Source: Pelagibius litoralis
GTDB taxonomy: Bacteria; Pseudomonadota; Alphaproteobacteria; Kiloniellales; Kiloniellaceae
NCBI RefSeq assembly: GCF_011683915.1
Contig: NZ_JAAQPH010000007.1
Coordinates: 1 to 64,000 of the forward strand
Reading direction: 5' to 3'
Length of the DNA: 64,000 nucleotides
The notes under the pieces are model-generated. The model saw nothing but the letters and a program-made list of their open reading frames with translations. It ran no database searches and was not told the origin of the DNA. A program made the translations under genes and the position numbers. Below are positions 61,057-64,000 of the stretch, one piece after another. How positions within the stretch are numbered: position 1 is the first letter of the stretch; every line of letters starts with the position of its first letter.

Positions 61057-61416
61057 ATGGCGCAAATCCTTCTTGCAGAAGACGATGGCTCGATGCGGGA
61101 ATTCCTGGCAAAGGCCCTGCGCAAGGCGGGTCACCATGTGGTGGCTGTCGGCGACGGGCTGGACGCTATCAAGTCCCTGGACGGCTTCCATGCCGATCTG
61201 TTGCTGGCGGACGTGGTCATGCCGGGCCTGGACGGCATAGAACTGGCCCGCCGGGCCGCCAAGCTTCAGCCCGGCCTCAGGGTCATGTTCATCACCGGTT
61301 TTGCCGCCGTTGCCCTGAAAAACCGGGAGCAGACGCCGCGCGGCGCCCGCATTCTTTCCAAGCCCTTTCACCTGCGCCATCTGGTGGAAGAAGTCGAATC
61401 GATGCTGACGGCCTAA
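61057..61416 (+). CDS. cpdR: CpdR-type single-domain response regulator
   Basis: A 119-aa receiver without an output domain. ILLAEDDGSMREFLAKAL has the acidic pair, D52 in LLADVVMPGLDG is the phospho-site, and the T/K pair is in MFITGFAAVAL and ILSKPFHLRHLVEEVE. These stretches closely match Caulobacter CpdR, which in unphosphorylated form guides ClpXP proteolysis during the cell cycle. It stands alone just before tRNA-Val. Confidence 0.92.
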   Translation: MAQILLAEDDGSMREFLAKALRKAGHHVVAVGDGLDAIKSLDGFHADLLLADVVMPGLDGIELARRAAKLQPGLRVMFITGFAAVALKNREQTPRGARILSKPFHLRHLVEEVESMLTA

Positions 61417-61561
61417 ACATCCTGGCGAGGTGATCAGGCTGCGCTTGAAAAAGCCCGGGGATGATGCTACTTCGCGTCCTCCCCGGCAGACTGGTGGGGA
61501 AAATCGGGTCCGAAGCGGCATTTCAAGACCGTTTGCCGGTTGCTTCCGGGCCGATAAGAGA

Positions 61562-61636
61562 GGGCGTATAGCTCAGCGGGAGAGCGCCTCGTTGACATCG
61601 AGGAGGTCCCTGGTTCAATCCCAGGTACGCCCACCA
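61562..61636 (+). tRNA. tRNA-Val(GAC)
   Basis: A full cloverleaf: acceptor GGGCGTA/TACGCCC, D-arm GCTCAGCGGGAGAGC, anticodon arm CCTCG-TTGACAT-CGAGG with anticodon GAC, T-arm CCTGGTTCAATCCCAGG, discriminator A and encoded CCA. The sequence downstream contains mobile-element debris, so this tRNA may mark an integration site. Confidence 0.97.
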
Positions 61637-61889
61637 TTCTTTTCAATGGCTTAGCTGAAGTTTGCCGAGGCCCGATCCGGGTCTTTCGGGTGCAATTCGG
61701 GTGCAAATCTGAATTTTTGAGTAAATCTGGGCCCGCGCGCTGGTTGAATCGATTGCAGCGCTCGCGAGAGCGGGTTCCGAAATCCTCCATCCCAAAGCGT
61801 TTGTTGTTGGTTGGGGCTGGGTACGGATTCGAAGGGCACTGTCACATCTTCCCGAAGTGAATATAGGGATTCGGGAGAATATGTCTGTT

Positions 61890-62371
61890 TCACGCAGTCT
61901 GGGTAGCGATCCGCCATTCGGTGAATGCCACATCTCGGAAGGTTTTGAGTGTGCGTCTGGAGATGAGGTGGCGTTGGAGGTTGAAGCAGTTGTAGACGAC
62001 GGCGTGGGTAGAGAGAAATCGTTGCGTCGATCCTGGCCGCTTAAAGCCGATCCACGATCGCTCTCGCCGCCGCACCGGCTGATGGGAACTCTCAGCACGA
62101 TTGTTCAGTCGGCCGCCTGTCTCGTGGCGTTCTTTAAGTCCGAGATCTCCCAACGCCGCGCATAGGAACGTAGCTTGTCAGTCACGACTGCAGTTGGTGA
62201 AATGCCCTGCTTCCTAAGCAGTTTCCGAATCAGTTTCTTGGCAGCACACTTGTCTCGCCGCGGCTGGAGCAAGATGTCGAGTACCTCGCCTTCAGCATCG
62301 ACAGCGCGCCACAAAAACATCCGGCGATCAAGCGATGCCGCAAATCGTCTGAAAGAGGTTTCGTCATGCAA
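61890..62371 (-). pseudogene. IS6 family transposase remnant, frameshifted and N-terminally truncated
   Basis: Two overlapping minus frames join into one IS6-type catalytic domain. The frame 62371-62105 encodes HDETSFRRFAASLD, LWRAVDAEGEVLDILLQPRR and VVTDKLRSYA. The frame 62153-61890 continues with LGLKERHETGGRLNNRAESS, RRRERSWIGFKRPGSTQRFL and NLQRHLISRRTLKTFR. A one-base shift near 62150-62165 breaks the gene. The DDE acidic residues appear present across the two frames, but the N-terminal DNA-binding part is lost. A non-functional element relic. Confidence 0.85.
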
Positions 62372-62375
62372 GCTG

Positions 62376-62463
62376 ACCTCCTTAACCAGCCTGTATCTTG
62401 AATCAGAAATCCAAGCAAAAGGGAATCCCTAAGATTCACACAGGTCAGAAAATGCTCTAGCGG
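62376..62463 (-). repeat. End of a second mobile element abutting the transposase remnant
   Basis: Read on the minus strand this begins CCGCTAGAGCATTTTC and runs through a stretch (GGGATTCCC, GGATTTCTGATTC) with no coding signature up to the truncated transposase. The first 16 bases equal those beside the hairpin at 48124-48139. It may be the terminal end of an IS630- or MITE-type element that cut off the transposase N-terminus; this is inference. Confidence 0.5.
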
Positions 62464-62500
62464 CAAAAGCGGCGTAGCAGCCGGCTTATCAGGCCCGCCA

Positions 62501-64000
62501 TCACCATCGGAATCGCTGTGGTGGCAGGCGGCGGGCTAGCTTCTGCTCCACGGTGCTCTCGCCGGGACAATCCCGTGCCTGGCGTACCAGTAACGGCTCG
62601 AAGCCCTCCGCCAAGACCTGTTTATAATAGGCGTGCAGGTCATCGTAGCGCCCACTGCGCGTGGCCAGGGCCTTGGTGCGCGTCTGCTTGTGACTGCGCA
62701 GCATGCCGTAGCAGGGCATGAAGTATTTTCGCGTCCCAAGCTTCATGCTGGTCACGATTCCGAAGGCCATGTCGTCGACCTTCGGAAAAGGCGGACTCAT
62801 GATGGTGCCGAAGACCTCCGGGTCGAGAAGAGTGTCGCGATGAAACATCGACAGGCCGGGCCCCACGGTATCGACTTCCACGGGCTCGGACACTTCGTCG
62901 TTCATGAATGTGAGCGAGACCGTCGAAAAGCCCGTGTCGTCCCACTCCGCCCAGATGGTGGTCCACAAGGACAGGATGTCGTGTGGCGCCAGGCGCTGAA
63001 ACCGCTCGTACATCCGTGCAATGAGGCTGTTGTCGAGAAGTGTGAAATCGTCATCCAGGAAAAGAACCGTCTCGTACTTCGCCATGGCCGCGAAGGCGTA
63101 GCGCACCGAGCAGGCCCAGTTGTAACTCGAGTCGATGACCTTGACGTTCGCCAGGGCCTCCAGACGCCGCCGGAATCGCAGCCCACCCAGGCGACGGCCC
63201 GGTGCATTGTTGCAGATGATCACCTCAAGTCCCAGTTCGCCCAATTCCTGCGCGGCGAGGGACTCCAGGAGCGCGTTGAGCCCCTCGGGGCGGAAATAAG
63301 TCAGCACCACCACCGTGACCCCCGATCCGCTGGATCGCTGCGTTCCGTGCGCCTTGCCGTCGTGTGGAGTCACACTCAGCTTCCTGCGCAGCGCTTGAAG
63401 CCGCCAACGCAGCAGGCCCCAGAGACGCGTGCCGAGCGAGCGCTTTTTGAGGTCGGCGGCCAGAACTTCTGCTTCCGTCGATGTCACCGCGCCCTTAGCC
63501 TCAAGCGCGGCGATCAGTACGCCTGCGAGTTCCATGCCGCGCGGGTGGGCACTACCGGCAAGGGTAGTGGCCAGCGCGGCAAGCTCGGCCGCCGTCACTG
63601 GGCGCCCGAGCAGCGCTTCCGCCAGGCGCGCCCTGGCCGCCAGAACGGAACGCTGTTGGGCTTCCCCCTTCCGCACCGAAACGGCGCCAGAGTGGGTACG
63701 GTAGCGCACCAGAGGCCGCGACAGGTTTGCAAAGCAGGTCCTACCGACCAGGCGTGTCCAGAGTTCCAGATCCTGGGCGACCTCCACATCCGGATCATAT
63801 CCGGCAACCGCCCTCACCAACTCGGCCCGGAACATGACACTGGGATGGGCCAGCACCCGACCGTAGAACATGCGCCACACGATCTCCGCGTGCTCCGTCG
63901 CCACGCCAAAAGACCCGCGCGATTTGCCCTCTGCATCGACGATCTCCAGTTCCGAGCCGAGCACGCCGACCTCCGGGTGACGGTCGAGCCATTCGACTTG
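62501..64000 (-). CDS. Two-domain glycosyltransferase (family 2), 5' end outside window
   Basis: A partial protein of at least 499 aa, reading beyond 64000: codons upstream of 63964 continue as QVEWLDRHPEVGVLGS without a start. The first part is the C-terminal half of a GT2 domain (IVDAEGKSRGSF, VMFRAELVRAVAGYDPDVEVAQDLELW with the ED motif). From about residue 230 a second GT-A-like domain follows: VVVLTYFRPEGLNALLESLA, LEVIICNNAPG, TVLFLDDDFTLLD, PKVDDMAF. Tandem GT domains suggest synthesis of a repeating or two-sugar unit. Its end lies 40 bp from the mobile-element debris. Confidence 0.82.
   Translation of the reverse strand, partial: QVEWLDRHPEVGVLGSELEIVDAEGKSRGSFGVATEHAEIVWRMFYGRVLAHPSVMFRAELVRAVAGYDPDVEVAQDLELWTRLVGRTCFANLSRPLVRYRTHSGAVSVRKGEAQQRSVLAARARLAEALLGRPVTAAELAALATTLAGSAHPRGMELAGVLIAALEAKGAVTSTEAEVLAADLKKRSLGTRLWGLLRWRLQALRRKLSVTPHDGKAHGTQRSSGSGVTVVVLTYFRPEGLNALLESLAAQELGELGLEVIICNNAPGRRLGGLRFRRRLEALANVKVIDSSYNWACSVRYAFAAMAKYETVLFLDDDFTLLDNSLIARMYERFQRLAPHDILSLWTTIWAEWDDTGFSTVSLTFMNDEVSEPVEVDTVGPGLSMFHRDTLLDPEVFGTIMSPPFPKVDDMAFGIVTSMKLGTRKYFMPCYGMLRSHKQTRTKALATRSGRYDDLHAYYKQVLAEGFEPLLVRQARDCPGESTVEQKLARRLPPQRFRW

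Noticed and set aside
61467-61790. Minus-strand 107-aa frame with GVPGIEPGTSSMS
   Set aside because: This is the antisense translation of the tRNA-Val gene, a well-known false annotation; it has no other support.
1-64000. CRISPR arrays, rRNA genes, replication origin, intact prophage
   Set aside because: No regularly spaced repeats, rRNA-like sequence, origin boxes or phage structural genes were seen.

Overview
The window looks like high-GC alphaproteobacterial chromosome, most likely from a Rhodospirillales-type organism. Evidence: a ChvG/ChvI two-component pair, a CpdR-type cell-cycle receiver next to a tRNA-Val(GAC) gene, a PotFGHI polyamine transporter, frequent GTG/TTG starts and tight ATGA/GTGA overlaps. 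No genus can be named from sequence alone.

Positions 1-30600 are a surface-polysaccharide region in three blocks. Block A (2740-11550, plus strand) encodes an FkbM methyltransferase, four glycosyltransferases and GDP-mannose/GDP-fucose enzymes (ManC, Fcl, Gmd). It is preceded by a 535-bp leader holding a JUMPstart-like sequence with a full 12-nt ops element. GalE and a winged-helix/Rossmann regulator lie upstream. Block B (23168 down to 11761, minus strand) starts with a paralogue of that regulator overlapping an RfaH/NusG-like antiterminator gene. It continues with a complete pseudaminic acid pathway (PseB, PseC, methylase, PseF, PseG fused to a GNAT domain, PseI), a glycosyltransferase, an SDR epimerase and the Kdo transferase WaaA. 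Block C (24094-29372, plus strand) makes acidic UDP-sugars and PAPS (CysD, CysNC), with an O-antigen polymerase/ligase-like gene convergent to it.

Positions 30700-39250 hold a polyamine ABC transporter with an internal terminator-like hairpin, then a lipoprotein-chvI-chvG operon; in rhizobia this two-component system controls exopolysaccharide and envelope functions. Positions 39260-48010 are mixed metabolism: a MATE exporter, a dgcN-dgcA D-glutamate pair with a BenE-type transporter, a ceramidase-like membrane protein, a YcaQ/AlkX-like protein, methyltransferase and metallo-hydrolase. Positions 48130-56640 hold a second spermidine/putrescine-type ABC transporter divergent from a TetR gene, followed by a CoA-linked catabolic cluster (acyl-CoA dehydrogenase, GST, CoA-transferase, MaoC-like hydratase). 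Positions 56700-61640 carry NIPSNAP, a class V aminotransferase, a lytic transglycosylase, a candidate small RNA, an acetyltransferase, N-formylglutamate amidohydrolase, cpdR and tRNA-Val. The right edge (61640-64000) has a frameshifted IS6-type transposase remnant, a mobile-element end and the 3' part of a two-domain glycosyltransferase.

The most interesting signal is regulatory: an RfaH-like protein with an ops/JUMPstart target in front of a different polysaccharide operon about 19 kb away, plus two paralogous winged-helix/Rossmann regulators that share a palindromic motif upstream of their own genes. Palindromic repeats anchored on CTAG stop codons mark the edges of the fucose block and recur elsewhere.
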